Assembly (NCBI GenBank): GCA_017979445.1
Contig: CM030711.1
Coordinates: 12,245,221 to 12,309,220 of the forward strand
Source: Akebia trifoliata
Taxonomy: Eukaryota > Streptophyta > Magnoliopsida > Ranunculales > Lardizabalaceae
DNA: 64,000 bases
Reading direction: 5' to 3'
Part shown: one piece after another, positions 24,832-35,438 of the stretch
Layout of the letters: each line of letters opens with the position of its first letter
Numbering within the stretch: position 1 is the stretch's first letter
Notes under the pieces: model-generated
Seen by the model: the letters and a program-made list of their open reading frames with translations, nothing else
Database searches by the model: none
Told to the model about the DNA's origin: nothing
Position numbers and translations under genes: made by a program

Positions 24832-27280
24832 TTATTCTACAGGTTGGTTTTCAATCCAACCATCATGGTTGATGAACGATGACCCTATAAAGTGTTTGAT
24901 TTCAGCCCAACTGAGTTTCCTTTCCCAATTAACGCGCTTGGAAGTGTTTGAACCAGCTCCAGTGCAACCCACTTCTGCATAAAATATATTTTTCCTGAAA
25001 AAAAAAAGAAGAAGAAATTATTTGGCCTAGTAGGCGAATTTAAATATGTTGGAATAAATAATTGAATCATTCATGCAAATATTTGAGGGGAAAATTTTGC
25101 AGTTGTAGTAAATCTTACTCTTGGCCTTGATAATCCCACGCACTCCATCCCAAAGGATGGACGATTCCTGTAAGAAGTGACTTGTAAAATATGACCCTTG
25201 AATATGGTCCCCATGCTCTACCAAGATAGGATGGACCAGTTCCAATCACATTGCACATTTTAAACACAAAACCAGTAGGTTCATCCTCGCTGTTTCGATG
25301 TTGAGCTGTTATATATCCACCACGAGTGCCCGCCTTAACACTCAATTCACATTGCTAGTCCAGAAATTTCCAATTCGGTACAAAATAATCATAATCGAGT
25401 ATAAAACATATAAAAACAATTACGAAAAAATGGATAAAAGTATTCATATTTTCATGGAATTGGATACAATTTTTTATCGTAATTTTTTATTAAAATCTGC
25501 AAATAGCACCCCAAAATGAAATATAAACATAATTTTATTCTCTACCTGATAAACTGACTGCCCATTTCCCATGATGAAGTCAACAAATCCTTCAATGTAA
25601 CAATTGTAGAAAAAATGGCGGCCGAGTGCATCATAGAGTGTATCTTGGAGGCCGACGAAAGCACAATTATAAAAGGAATTCTTATCTCCTTGTATCACAG
25701 CAGCAACTGCAGGCTTTTGTATGTTATTTTGATTAAATGAATTCTGTGGAAGCACAAGTCAGTGATGAGTTTATACAAATTAGTTAATCACAAAGTTGAG
25801 CTAAAAATAAAATATGTACAGTTTGAGAATGAGGGAAATATAGGAAAAAGTGAATATGATATTATTCAAAAGAAATCACTTTCTTTTAAGTTTGATAATT
25901 GGATTTCAATTGTTTTAACTAGGGGTGAAGCTTGGTTGGGTTTGAGGCCAAATCAAGATCGAACTGATCTAGGTCGATTCCATTAAATGAGAATTGGAAT
26001 CGAACCAAATTACCATAAAACCAAATTGACTCGAACCGAGCTAAGGTCGGTTAGGCTCGGTTCTATGGGTTGCCAATATCATAAAAGCCTAATAAAAATA
26101 AATAAATGTGAATGTGAAATCACTTATAATGAGTCATTAATCTATCCATCAATAAAATAAAAAAAAAAATCATAAATATATCCATTAAAAAAAAAGTCAA
26201 TAGCTTTTCCATCAATCAAACAAAGTCAATAATCCATCCGTCCAAAAAATGTCATTAATCTATCCATATAAAATAATTGATTTATTCATAAAAAAAAATA
26301 GGTATAATTTATTAAATAGATTAATAATATTTATTTATAATTTTATTAATCTATGGATTTGGGTCTCGGTTTGGTTCGGTTCTATTCAAGGCATGAACCA
26401 CAAACCAAACCAAATTGGTCAGTTCTCTATTTTGTTAACCTGGAACCAAATCAATCCAAAGCCCTCGATTTGGTTCGATTCTCAGCTTTAACTGGACCAA
26501 GTTGCACCCTTAGTTTTAATAGTCGGTTTAGGTGTTTTTCCATGAGTCAATGGCCAAATCTTGAGTGTTAAAACATTGAAATCCAACAGTAGAATAAAGC
26601 ATGTATCCCGATGATTATATAAAAATATATCAATAATAAGATAGAAAAACAATTAATTATGAGCTAGTATACGCAAAGTTACGTATTTTCTCTTGTTCTA
26701 ATTAATCCAAGTATTGCAATTAATATAGCAAAAAAAAAAAAAATAAAAATCAGAAGGAACAATTAAAGAATATCTTAATTCCTTAACCTTGAAAGTAATT
26801 CGTTTAGCCACAAAATTGTCTGCCTCAACATTGATAGTACCATTCCATAAATTCACACTAGTATTACAATTTATCACTGTCCCGGTTCTACTCTGTCCTT
26901 CCAAGATGATATATGGCTTGGTTTTGGGGATGATTACTGTTTCCCTGCATCGATAAAACACAATTAATCTAATTAAATCAACTTTATAAAATTTCTTATA
27001 CTACTCTTCAAAAAAAAAAAAAAAAAAAAAAGATGATCGATTAATAATATATATTTTACCAATAAATTGCGGCAACTAGGTAGATTTTGATCCACTTTGT
27101 ATTATTTTCGGGGACTCCTTTATCGATGGCTTCTTGAATTTTGGTGAAATCTCCTCTACCTGAGGGAGTGACATATATTGTCTTTGAAATGGGAGGTGAA
27201 GCTGCAATGACTAATCTCAATTCTTCAAAGCATGAAAACAAAGCAATGGAAATGAATATAAATAGTTGGAAAGTCTGCAT
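24832..27280 (-). CDS. Pectinesterase (pectin methylesterase), 5 exons, 324 aa
   Basis: Secreted carbohydrate esterase that removes methyl groups from cell-wall homogalacturonan. Exons on the minus strand: 27280-27060, 26944-26788, 25743-25546, 25354-25119, 24994-24832, all with GT-AG junctions, in frame to TAA. A hydrophobic N-terminus ([12 protein letters not shown]) is a likely signal peptide; there is no N-terminal inhibitor-like pro-region, which fits the short pectinesterase type of about 320-340 residues. Visible landmarks: [13 protein letters not shown] near the mature start, QDTL with catalytic Asp about 160, DFIMG with Asp about 181, and LGRAW with Arg about 238. Departures from the canonical motifs: YWE for YRE, KPAVA where many family members have QAVA, M for F in DFIFG, and A for P in LGRPW. 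The three core charged residues are kept, so activity is plausible. A tandem, damaged paralogue lies upstream on the same strand. Confidence 0.93.
25920..26512. mobile_element. hAT-type non-autonomous element in intron 2 of the pectinesterase gene
   Basis: The ends are TAGGGGTGAAGCTTGGTT and the reverse complement of TAAGGGTGCAACTTGGTCC. They are flanked by GTTTTAAC (25912-25919) and GTTTTAAT (26513-26520), an 8-bp target duplication with one mismatch, as expected for hAT elements. The inside has repeated GGTTCGGTT-like motifs in both orientations and no transposase. Confidence 0.8.
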
Positions 27281-29699
27281 GTTGTGAAGAACTCTAAACC
27301 CCCAAGAAAAAGATTTCAGTTTAATAGTTAATTTAGATTAAAAAAAAAAAAAATTGGGTAAGGAGGCCAAATTACTTAATGGAGTTAATGGAATTATTCT
27401 AATTTTTAAGGAATTACTAATAATAACTAATTTAAAGGAGCGAAAAATAGAATGATGAGATGGTTTTTCTAAAGAAGGTTATGAATATAAATTATAATGA
27501 TGATTATAGAGATGAGGTTATCCCATAATGGAAGCCTTTGGTGCCTTTCCTTTAAAAACATTAGAGTGGGCATCTCTGGAGATTACGTTTGAAAATTTTA
27601 AATAAAAATAGAAACTAAAGCTGGCTCTACCTGCTTCATGACAGCACTGGTGGTATGGGTACCGCAAAGATGATGTATTAGGATTGTAACTTGTAAAAGA
27701 GTTGGGTTGACCCATCGAATCCAGCTCCAAATGGGTTTAAACAGGGTCATCCCTAATGGGTCTATTTCAAGCCATTTACAACCATTTATTGGATGGGCTT
27801 CCCTCAGTTTTTGGTATTTTTTTCTTTTTTGTTTGTTTGTTGAAGGAATGACTTTATGCCCCGATGGAGGCTGGTCCACCTTGTGTTATGATTGTAAAGG
27901 GTCGGATCCTGTTTAGTTGAACTGATTGGGGTATGGATCAGACTTGAAGTATGTTTGAACCACTTGGGTAATTGAGTTTGGATCGGGTCAGACTATTTCC
28001 TTTTCTAATCCTTAGGATCAAATATTTTTGGTTCCTACATCTTTCTTCACACCAATCCACAATTTATTTCTAATAACCCAATTGATTCAAATTTCATCAC
28101 TCATCTATTCTTGGTTTTTTTTTTTTACATCATCTTTTATTTCAATTGTTATAACTCTTAAGCAGCCTTAGTTACTAAAGGATGCTATGTTCTTCCTAAA
28201 AAAATATGAAAATAAATATAAATATAAATTGGAGGGCCTATGTGATGCTCAAGGAAAATTATTTTTCTTGGAAAATGCAATTTTGAGGTGTTAGATTATT
28301 GAATTGGTTTAAAAACTTCTTAAAAAGTTTTTTACATTTTTTTTTTTTGTTTTGTTTTTTTAATTTTTGCATTTAATGTGAAACCAAGCAATTGCAAGCT
28401 TTTACCATGATTTTATGAAGGGTTTATCAAGCATTGCAATCACAAACACCACAAAAGACAAGAAATGCGAAAGACAAAAAATGCAAAGTTTTGCATTTCT
28501 TGTCTTTCGCAGAATACCAAACAGGGCCTAAAATTGTGGTATGACTACAAAGTAAAATTACTTTTATACTTTTACATAAAAAGGGAAAAATTACTAAAAG
28601 AGAGTTAAATATTTTAATATTTGTAAAAAAATCTATTTTTTTAAAAATTATCAAAAATGAATTAAGTTGCTGAACAATCTTAATAACTTGTTGGATTTTA
28701 AAAGCAAGTTATTATTGCATGTTCTTCATAAGGTGGTTCTAAGTACATGAAAATGAGAATGAAACAAGAATTTAAAGAAGTGCATATTGTTCAAATAAGT
28801 GAATATTGTAAATATTATTGCACTATAAAATAAAATTTGAGCCTCCAACATTCTACTATTGCAATGGTGATGTTACATTAAATATTAATCTTATGCTTGT
28901 GGAATTGTTCGATCTGTTTACTTCTCAAACATATGAATCTAGGGATTTTCAAGAATTTATTTACGATTAAAATAATATTTTTTACTTTCACATTAATGGG
29001 TGCTAAGGTAGACAAAGAATTGGTCAATATGAAGAATGATGTATATACTTTCAAAATTCAAGAGCAGATCTATCATCATATCCCCACCTTGATGCCAAAT
29101 GATGGACATGCTAGGTTTCGTCAATTATATTTCTATGATAATTAAAATTTGGTGATAAATAGAATTCATCTTCTTAATTAAAAACAAATTTGCAGGGTCA
29201 AATTTTTTATAAGTGTAGTATAGTCATATTATATCGGAGACTTTATAGGTTTGACAAAATAAATGTTTTGCCCTTTGTTAATGGGGCGATTCATTTTAAG
29301 ATTCAAACTTATAGATATAAACAAATAGCTAGGTACAATGGGGGCTAAGCCAAGGCACATTTTCATTGTGTCAATATTATTGAGAAGTTTGAGGGAGTAT
29401 CTGACGAAATAAGAAAAAGAAGATTGGGATGAACTCGGTTCACGTTGCTGCATGAAACCAATACTAATACTAATGGTTGGTAAATGACTACATTGACCCA
29501 AATTTATTTATATATTTCAATCAATAAATCCATTTTTAATTATATCATCACTAACCCAACGAAAGCACTAAATCCAAATCTATGGTATCATCACCAATAG
29601 AACTTGGCTCTCTATCTTAAACCCCTATATATAATGAAAATACCTAAAACATAAAAGGATCTATGAAACCTAACAAATTAATTCAGATGGAGACAGAGT
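27281..29699. other. Intergenic DNA between the two pectinesterase copies
   Basis: No gene recognised. It contains a strong hairpin at about 28457-28510 (GCGAAAGACAAAAAATGCAA against TTGCATTTCTTGTCTTTCGC), followed by ATACCAAACAGGGCCTAA, which resembles one end of a PIF/Harbinger element whose other end I could not place. The rest is AT-rich. Confidence 0.5.
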
Positions 29700-32236
29700 T
29701 TAGGCATCTATTGCCAAGGGTTGTCCTCCAATCCAACCATCACTGTCAATGTAATTGGGGCCTGTAAGACTATTTATCTCATCGAGACTGAGTTTCTTTT
29801 CCCATTTAACACGCTTCGAAGTTTTTGAACCTGGTCCGTTGCAATCCACTTCTGCATAAATAATATTGGCCCTATAAAGAAAGTTGAGCAAACAAGAACA
29901 AAAGAAGTATATATTAGAGAAATAATGCATGAAGAAGATAAAAATGATCGAAAATACATAAACGGATAGTTTTGTTTGCCTACCTGGATAAATTTTACAA
30001 TCTATGTAAATATTTTTGTATTAAATTTTCATTTAATGGAATGATTGTTAAAGGCTTGAAAATCTTACACTTCGTCCTTGTAGTTCCAAGCGTCCCATCC
30101 CTCAGGAGCCACTATGTTAGACAATGTTGTCTTGTAAAATACAACTCTTGAGTAAGGTCCCCATGGTCTACCAAGATAGGTTGGGCCAGTTCCAACCACA
30201 GTGCCAGATTTAAACACAAAACCAGTTGGTTCATCAGCTCTAGCTCTATTTTGAGCTGTTATATAACCACCTCCAGTAACATTTATCAGGCAGTCCTATA
30301 CATAGTTCCAAAAAACGAAAAATTAGATTAAAAATTAAAAATTTAGTCCAACCATATGAGAGCCAGAAAGTTAATTTAAAATTTTGAAATATTGTTTGAT
30401 TTTGGAAATTTGATTCTCCACCTGATAGACTGACTGGCCATTGCCCATGATGAAATCAACAAGGCCTTCGATATAACAACTATGGAAGTAATGGCGTCCA
30501 GTTAGGTCATACAACGTGTCTTGAACGCTTACGAAACCACAATTGTAGAAAGAATTCTTGTCTCCTTTTATGAGAGCAGCAACTGCAGGTTTCACACTCA
30601 TTGTTCCATCATCTGGATTTAGAATTGCGTGATTAAATGTATTCTGCAGAATGACCGAGCCATCCACGAGTTAATATAAGTTGATCACGGAACATGCACG
30701 AACACATACTAATTAAAAAAATGTGTTAAATGGGCAACAAAGAAAAGAATAAATTCAATGTGTTATATATTTCTCTCATTCGGAGAGAAATCAAGACAGT
30801 CGCCACAACGTGAAAACAGTGGTAAATTTGACGCGACTCGTTTAAACACTACGTGAAAAAATGGCTAAATTTGACGGATCTTGACATCGAATTTACCCCT
30901 TTTTTCTCATAGTGGTCTCGACGGAAACAGTCTAAAACATTCAATTTGTTGTTCTGGCCAAGCTGAAATCAGAATGTCTCAATGAAATATTTCATAATTG
31001 TACGAAATCTTAAACCGTAGAGTCAAAGCTAATTAAAATACAAAGACAGAGATAAATTATTAATTTAAATTAACCTTGAAAGTAATGCTTTTCGCCTTAA
31101 AATTGGCGGCCTCCACAGTGAAGGTAGAATTCCATAAATTGACGCTGGTACTATATTGGACGGTTGTAGGTAGTACTGTTGCCTTCACCTTCCAAGAAAA
31201 TGTATGGTTTGTTTTGGGGGATGGTAACATCTCCACTGCATGCGTCAAAGACAATTGATATTAAAAATTAAATCTTTATAAGAGTTTGTCTATTATTTAT
31301 TATTAGGCATTTAGGCTGATTTAGTACCAAAACAAGAACTGAAGTAGGTTTGGTTTGGATCCAACCCAAACCGAAATACCAAGATCCAACCCAAATCAAA
31401 ATAAGGTTGGTTTGGTTTGGATCGGTTCGGTTCTATGGATTGTCAATATTCTATAACTTTTCTTGGAAGTAACATATTTTTAATTGAAAAAAAATATATA
31501 TAATAAACATAAAATTTCATATGATAAGTCATTAACTATGCATAAAAAAATAAATCACTAATCTATGCCCTAACAACTAAAATAATTCATAATAGTTAAT
31601 GTATATGTATTTCTTACATAAAGGTTTGGTTTGGTTCTATACAAGCCTTGATCTGAGAACCAAACCAAATTGATTGGTTCTCTATTTTCTTAACCCAAAA
31701 TCAAACCGCAACTTGTTCCAAATGAACCGAACCAAACCAATCATAAGCTATCAATTTTATTCAATTCTCGGTTTGAACCGGACCAATTAAGTTGCACCCC
31801 TATTAGATCCATAACTTACTTCGTTTGACACATTGAAAAGCAACTCCGAGGTCTTGGCTTCAATTATAGGTTACCCATAAAAAATAGGCGGATTTTGAAC
31901 CCACATCGTGGTAAGAAAAAATGACTAATTTAGTAAGAAAAAATCTCATACTAACGATCCAATAGGTTATATATATCTTTTAATTTTTGTTAAGAGTATA
32001 ATTTTAGATTTACCTATAAGAACCGGCTTGGATGTAGATATGGACCCAATTAGTATTGTTTATTGGCACTCCCTTATCGATGGCGTCTTGAATTGTACTG
32101 AAATCTCCCTTACCTGAGGAGGAAACAATTATTTTCTTTGAAGCTTGAGATGCAATTTCATTGCTTAATGCCTGCTTCTCTCCAAAACTTGAAAAATAAC
32201 AATGGAAATGAAGATGAACAATTGAAAAACCTCCAT
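29700..32236 (-). pseudogene. Pectinesterase paralogue with two frameshifts, 5 exons
   Basis: Tandem copy of the pectinesterase at 24832-27280 with the same exon layout: 32236-32014, 31235-31075, 30643-30422, 30295-30069, 29871-29700. Splice signals are all GT-AG. Exons 3-5 are open and keep QDTL, DFIMG and the canonical LGRPW. The start ATG at 32236 reads [12 protein letters not shown], then about one base is missing near 32195-32198, and the frame stops 23 codons from the start. The frame opened by that deletion continues through the rest of exon 1 and half of exon 2, until about one extra base near 31170-31180 returns reading to the original frame. The two shifts cancel in length, but the stretch between them is unreadable from the ATG. 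No in-frame alternative start was seen upstream. Either this is a young pseudogene or the assembly has two single-base errors; the open, well-conserved remainder fits a recent event. Confidence 0.85.
31310..31803. mobile_element. Probable hAT-type element in intron 1 of the second pectinesterase copy
   Basis: The stretch is rich in GGTTTGGTTTGGATC and GGTTCGGTTCTATGGATTG motifs like the element in the first pectinesterase, and ends AAGTTGCACCCCTA at 31790-31803, which matches that family's end. The left end is not clear and no target duplication was found, so it may be truncated. Confidence 0.5.
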
Positions 32237-32713
32237 GGTTGCAATTCTAAAGGACACCCCAACAAGATATTAGAAATAGGCAAATTCACCTCAACATTTG
32301 GGTAAATTAATACCTGCGACAGGTAGATTTTTTGAATCTTTTTTAATTAAATGATAGATCTTTATTATTTAGTGAATTGGACATGCCTCCCTAGATTTTA
32401 AAAATTATGATTTCCTCCCTCAATCATTTACTTTTGACCAAATTTTATTCAAAGTGACGAAGGTATATATAAAAGTTAATTTTTATTATTCATTCTTGGG
32501 TGAGCATTCACTTTTTTTTTTAACATTAAGTTGCATGGACTTGTTGTGGAAGGAAAATGAGTGTAAACTAATTTTGATTTAATTATTTTAAAAAAGGAGC
32601 AGGAGTGAGATTCTGAAATAACAGATTGCGTGCATGGGATAAAGAATTCTTGGAACAGTTCTTCTTTCTCTTCAAACCAATGCTTTACAAATCGGAAGTT
32701 TTGTAAGTGTAGT
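32237..32713. other. Upstream flank of the second pectinesterase copy
   Basis: Expected promoter side of the minus-strand gene. I see no distinctive TATA element, gene or repeat that I can support. Confidence 0.4.
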
Positions 32714-33070
32714 ATATACATAGGGTCAGGATCCGCGTACACATATAGCTACTCAAATATCTACAACGTGTTTTGTCCTATGTGGGCTAAAATTTTCAGA
32801 TTGAGTTGATTTTTGGTGAGGATGATCTCTGTGATGGGCAGATCATCCTCACCAAAAATCAGCTCAATCCGAAACTTTTAATCTCATCAAAAGTGGTTTA
32901 CAAAAAATGGACGGTCCACGATTCTTCAACTCATAAATATGAGGTTAGAAATTTTAGAATTAACTGATTTTTGGTGAGAATTCCGAAACTTTTTGCCCGC
33001 ATAAAACAACACACATGCATTGTAGATATATGAGTAAATATATGTGTACACGGATCCTAACCCATATATA
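32714..33070. mobile_element. MITE with terminal inverted repeats of about 55 bp
   Basis: The left end reads GGGTCAGGATCCGCGTACAC then ATATAGCTACTCAAATATCT; the right end carries the imperfect reverse complement (AGATATATGAGTAAATATAT then GTGTACACGGATCCTAACCC). An inner near-perfect hairpin at 32798-32870 (GAGTTGATTTTTGGTGAGGA and its complement) resembles the core of the foldback at 16389-16772. Both flanks are TA-rich, so the target duplication cannot be defined. Confidence 0.75.
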
Positions 33071-33998
33071 TATATATTATATATATGTATTCTCATATAC
33101 TATCCAAGTCTTTATAATATGTTCCATATAATCATGTTTTGACCTTTGTTAATCCTTCATTTGAACTTTCTAATTTATAGACATATATATTTATTTTCAT
33201 GTAATCAACTGTTCATTTTTCCAAACCTTACGAATTTTTAAACTATATTTTCTTTACTACTCCTTTTATGATTCGTATTTTCTTTACCCCACTTGTTATT
33301 TTGATAATTTTAAAAATACCTTTAGATTTAGGAAATACAAATATCTAGATTTCACCCGTTGAGATACATTTTGCAGATCTATTGTCGATACTAACTAGCA
33401 GTAAACCCTTATCCATTTTTCATGATATTATGCATAGATAGATATATCATAGTCAATTACTCACAAAATATTGTTTCCTTCTTGACTGTTAAATTTTTTG
33501 AAATACAATGATAATTTCCCCAAGATTTTTTTATTTCCCTTAGCCTTCCTTCCTCTCATATGGACAAGTACGTAGTTTCAGAATTTTATTTTATTAAAGT
33601 CAATAGTCAAGGGAAGTGCAATCTAAATTTTCTGAACCTAGAGAGGTATGTCTAATTTGCATGATCCATGAGGTGGTCTTTCCAAAAAAAGGTTTTGTAT
33701 AATCTTATACATGATTTCACTGTTAAATTATTTTCTTTAAGAGTAATTAATAGAAAGGGAAACTCTAGGACAGATAAGGAATTCTAGATGCTTTCATGGA
33801 CCCATCTGTAAGAGAAAATGATGCCTCATAATACGATGCATGAGATGTATCTAATGATATAAGGAAGGTAATAATGATGGAAAATAATATATATAACAAT
33901 ATAAATTAGGATATTCTACATTAGAAATATTAATTAAGTAGAATATAATATTTTAAAGGTGAGAATACAACTGCGTAGGATCAGTTTTCCATCCAGAT
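33071..33998. other. Intergenic DNA, no gene seen
   Basis: AT-rich DNA left of the hAT-type element. No open frame or repeat could be supported. It may be part of the old Copia element whose pol end lies at 35160-35287, but no LTR boundary was found. Confidence 0.35.
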
Positions 33999-34287
33999 TA
34001 GGGCTGTCAACGGATAGCTATCCGATCGGATAGTACTATATCCAAATTCGAATCCGAAAATAAATGATACTATCCGAATTCGAATTCGAATCCGATCGGA
34101 TATCCCTAACAAACATTCGAATTCGAATTCGAAAAATATATCGGATATCCGATAATATACGATTTGATAAAAATCCTACAAATACCATCATCCTCAAACT
34201 GTCGGAGTTCGCACAGTCGAACTCGAAACGACAAAACCCACATATTTGTCCGAAAAATCACTTCATCCGGTTCGGATCAGATCGGAT

Positions 34288-34337
<50 letters not shown>

Positions 34338-34452
34338 TACCTGCATGCTCGCCGGCCGGAGAAGACGTGTCGGAGTTCGCACAGTTGAAATGACGAAACT
34401 CACAGATTTTTTCGAAAAATCACTCCAATTGATTTAGATCGGATCGGATCGG

Positions 34453-34513
<61 letters not shown>

Positions 34514-34908
34514 GTACCTGATGCTCGCCGGCAGGAGAAGATAGTGGTTAGGAAGTTTGATCGAAACCCGCCATTACGTCGTCTGTTATTTACGACTTTA
34601 GCCATTAAGGTGGGTTAGACGGTTAGAGAAGACGAAGTTTTAAAAATAAAATTTCGTTGTATGAAACGAATACATAACACATATATATACATATATAAAA
34701 GTTTCGTTGTAAAACATAAATACATGATATATATATTGTTATCGCAGCGGATATTATCGAATCGGATATCGCAATATCCGAATTCGTATCCGAAACTCAT
34801 TCGGATGTTAAAATGACATCCGAAACCAAATCCGAAATCCGAAATTTTTGAATAATATCCGATTTTTCGAATTCGAATTCGGATTTCAGCTATCCATTGA
34901 CACCCCTA
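33999..34908. mobile_element. hAT-type non-autonomous element, 910 bp
   Basis: The left end TAGGGCTGTCAACGGATAGC and the right end (reverse complement of TAGGGGTGTCAATGGATAGC) match at 18 of 20 positions. Perfect 8-bp direct repeats ATCCAGAT flank it at 33991-33998 and 34909-34916, the target duplication size of hAT transposons. The subterminal zones are crowded with TATCCGA and GAATTCGAATTCG motifs, likely transposase-binding repeats. The middle holds two tandem copies of about 170 bp, each with a (GA)n run. There is no transposase. Confidence 0.9.
34199..34545. repeat. Internal duplication with two (GA)n runs inside the hAT-type element
   Basis: Copy 1 begins TCGGAGTTCGCACAGTCGA near 34202. 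Copy 2 begins TCGGAGTTCGCACAGTTGA near 34371. Each runs through a CGGATCGGATCG stretch, a GA run (about 34289-34333 and 34457-34510) and GCTCGCCGGC(C/A)GGAGAAGA. The open frames made of RE or SL repeats here are translations of the dinucleotide run, not genes. Confidence 0.85.
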
Positions 34909-35153
34909 ATCCAGATTTTATTACAATAGAATATAATAAATTTGGAATCTACAGAATATGGAAGAATATTTTCATATTATATAGGATCCTTTGACTGATT
35001 CCAGGGATTGAATCTTTGTCTATAATATTCTGAGGCGTACAGTAAGGATTCTACTCCTTGCTAGAATAATCTTGATGTGCATCCTTTGTATCATTATCTT
35101 GATGTAGAGTTGACATGTGGCTCTTTGTAAAGTCAGCATATTTAATATTGTTT

Positions 35154-35287
35154 ATATTCTCCAGCAAAATGAGCTGAGGAGTTGACCAATGACCAGTTTG
35201 GTCCGCAAAGGTACGAATGTATTCCGAGGTAATTGTTTAGTAAAGATGTCCACAACTTGATTACTTGAAGTTACAAAACGGGGGATT
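35154..35287 (-). pseudogene. C-terminal end of a Ty1/Copia RNase H
   Basis: Read on the minus strand, the sequence translates as SSNQVVDIFTKQLPRNTF and continues to a stop after FCWRI. The motif (Q)V(V/A)DIFTK followed by LP is the hallmark of the very end of Copia polyproteins. Only about 45 residues remain. The upstream side is cut by an LTR-like sequence that begins at 35288, so this is a remnant of an older Copia element interrupted by a later insertion. Confidence 0.8.
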
Positions 35288-35438
35288 TGTTGAAATAATA
35301 AACTTGATTTATTATAGGTTGTCTCTAGAATTTTCTTGTAGTCGATAGAGTTTCTAGAATCTTCATTTATTTACTAGAATTTCTTGAAATACTCTTGTAT
35401 TTTCTAGAACACTTATTTATTAATTGGTATATAGGAGT
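35288..35438 (+). repeat. Left part of an LTR-like sequence split by element A
   Basis: Starts TGTTGAAATAATAAACTTG, typical of Copia LTR starts, and is broken by element A. The matching right part starts at 48381. The joined ends share TAGGAGT. I infer one LTR that already lay in the locus when element A inserted. Confidence 0.6.

Noticed and set aside
27518..27930. Open frames on both strands left of the pectinesterase intergenic repeat
   Set aside because: Short, overlapping each other on opposite strands, with no recognisable domain or splice sites.
28897..29145. 82-codon plus-strand open frame
   Set aside because: AT-rich chance frame without similarity or context.
34064..34605. Several open frames with long RE or SL repeats
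   Set aside because: They are translations of the (GA)n runs inside the hAT-type element and are open in many frames for that reason.
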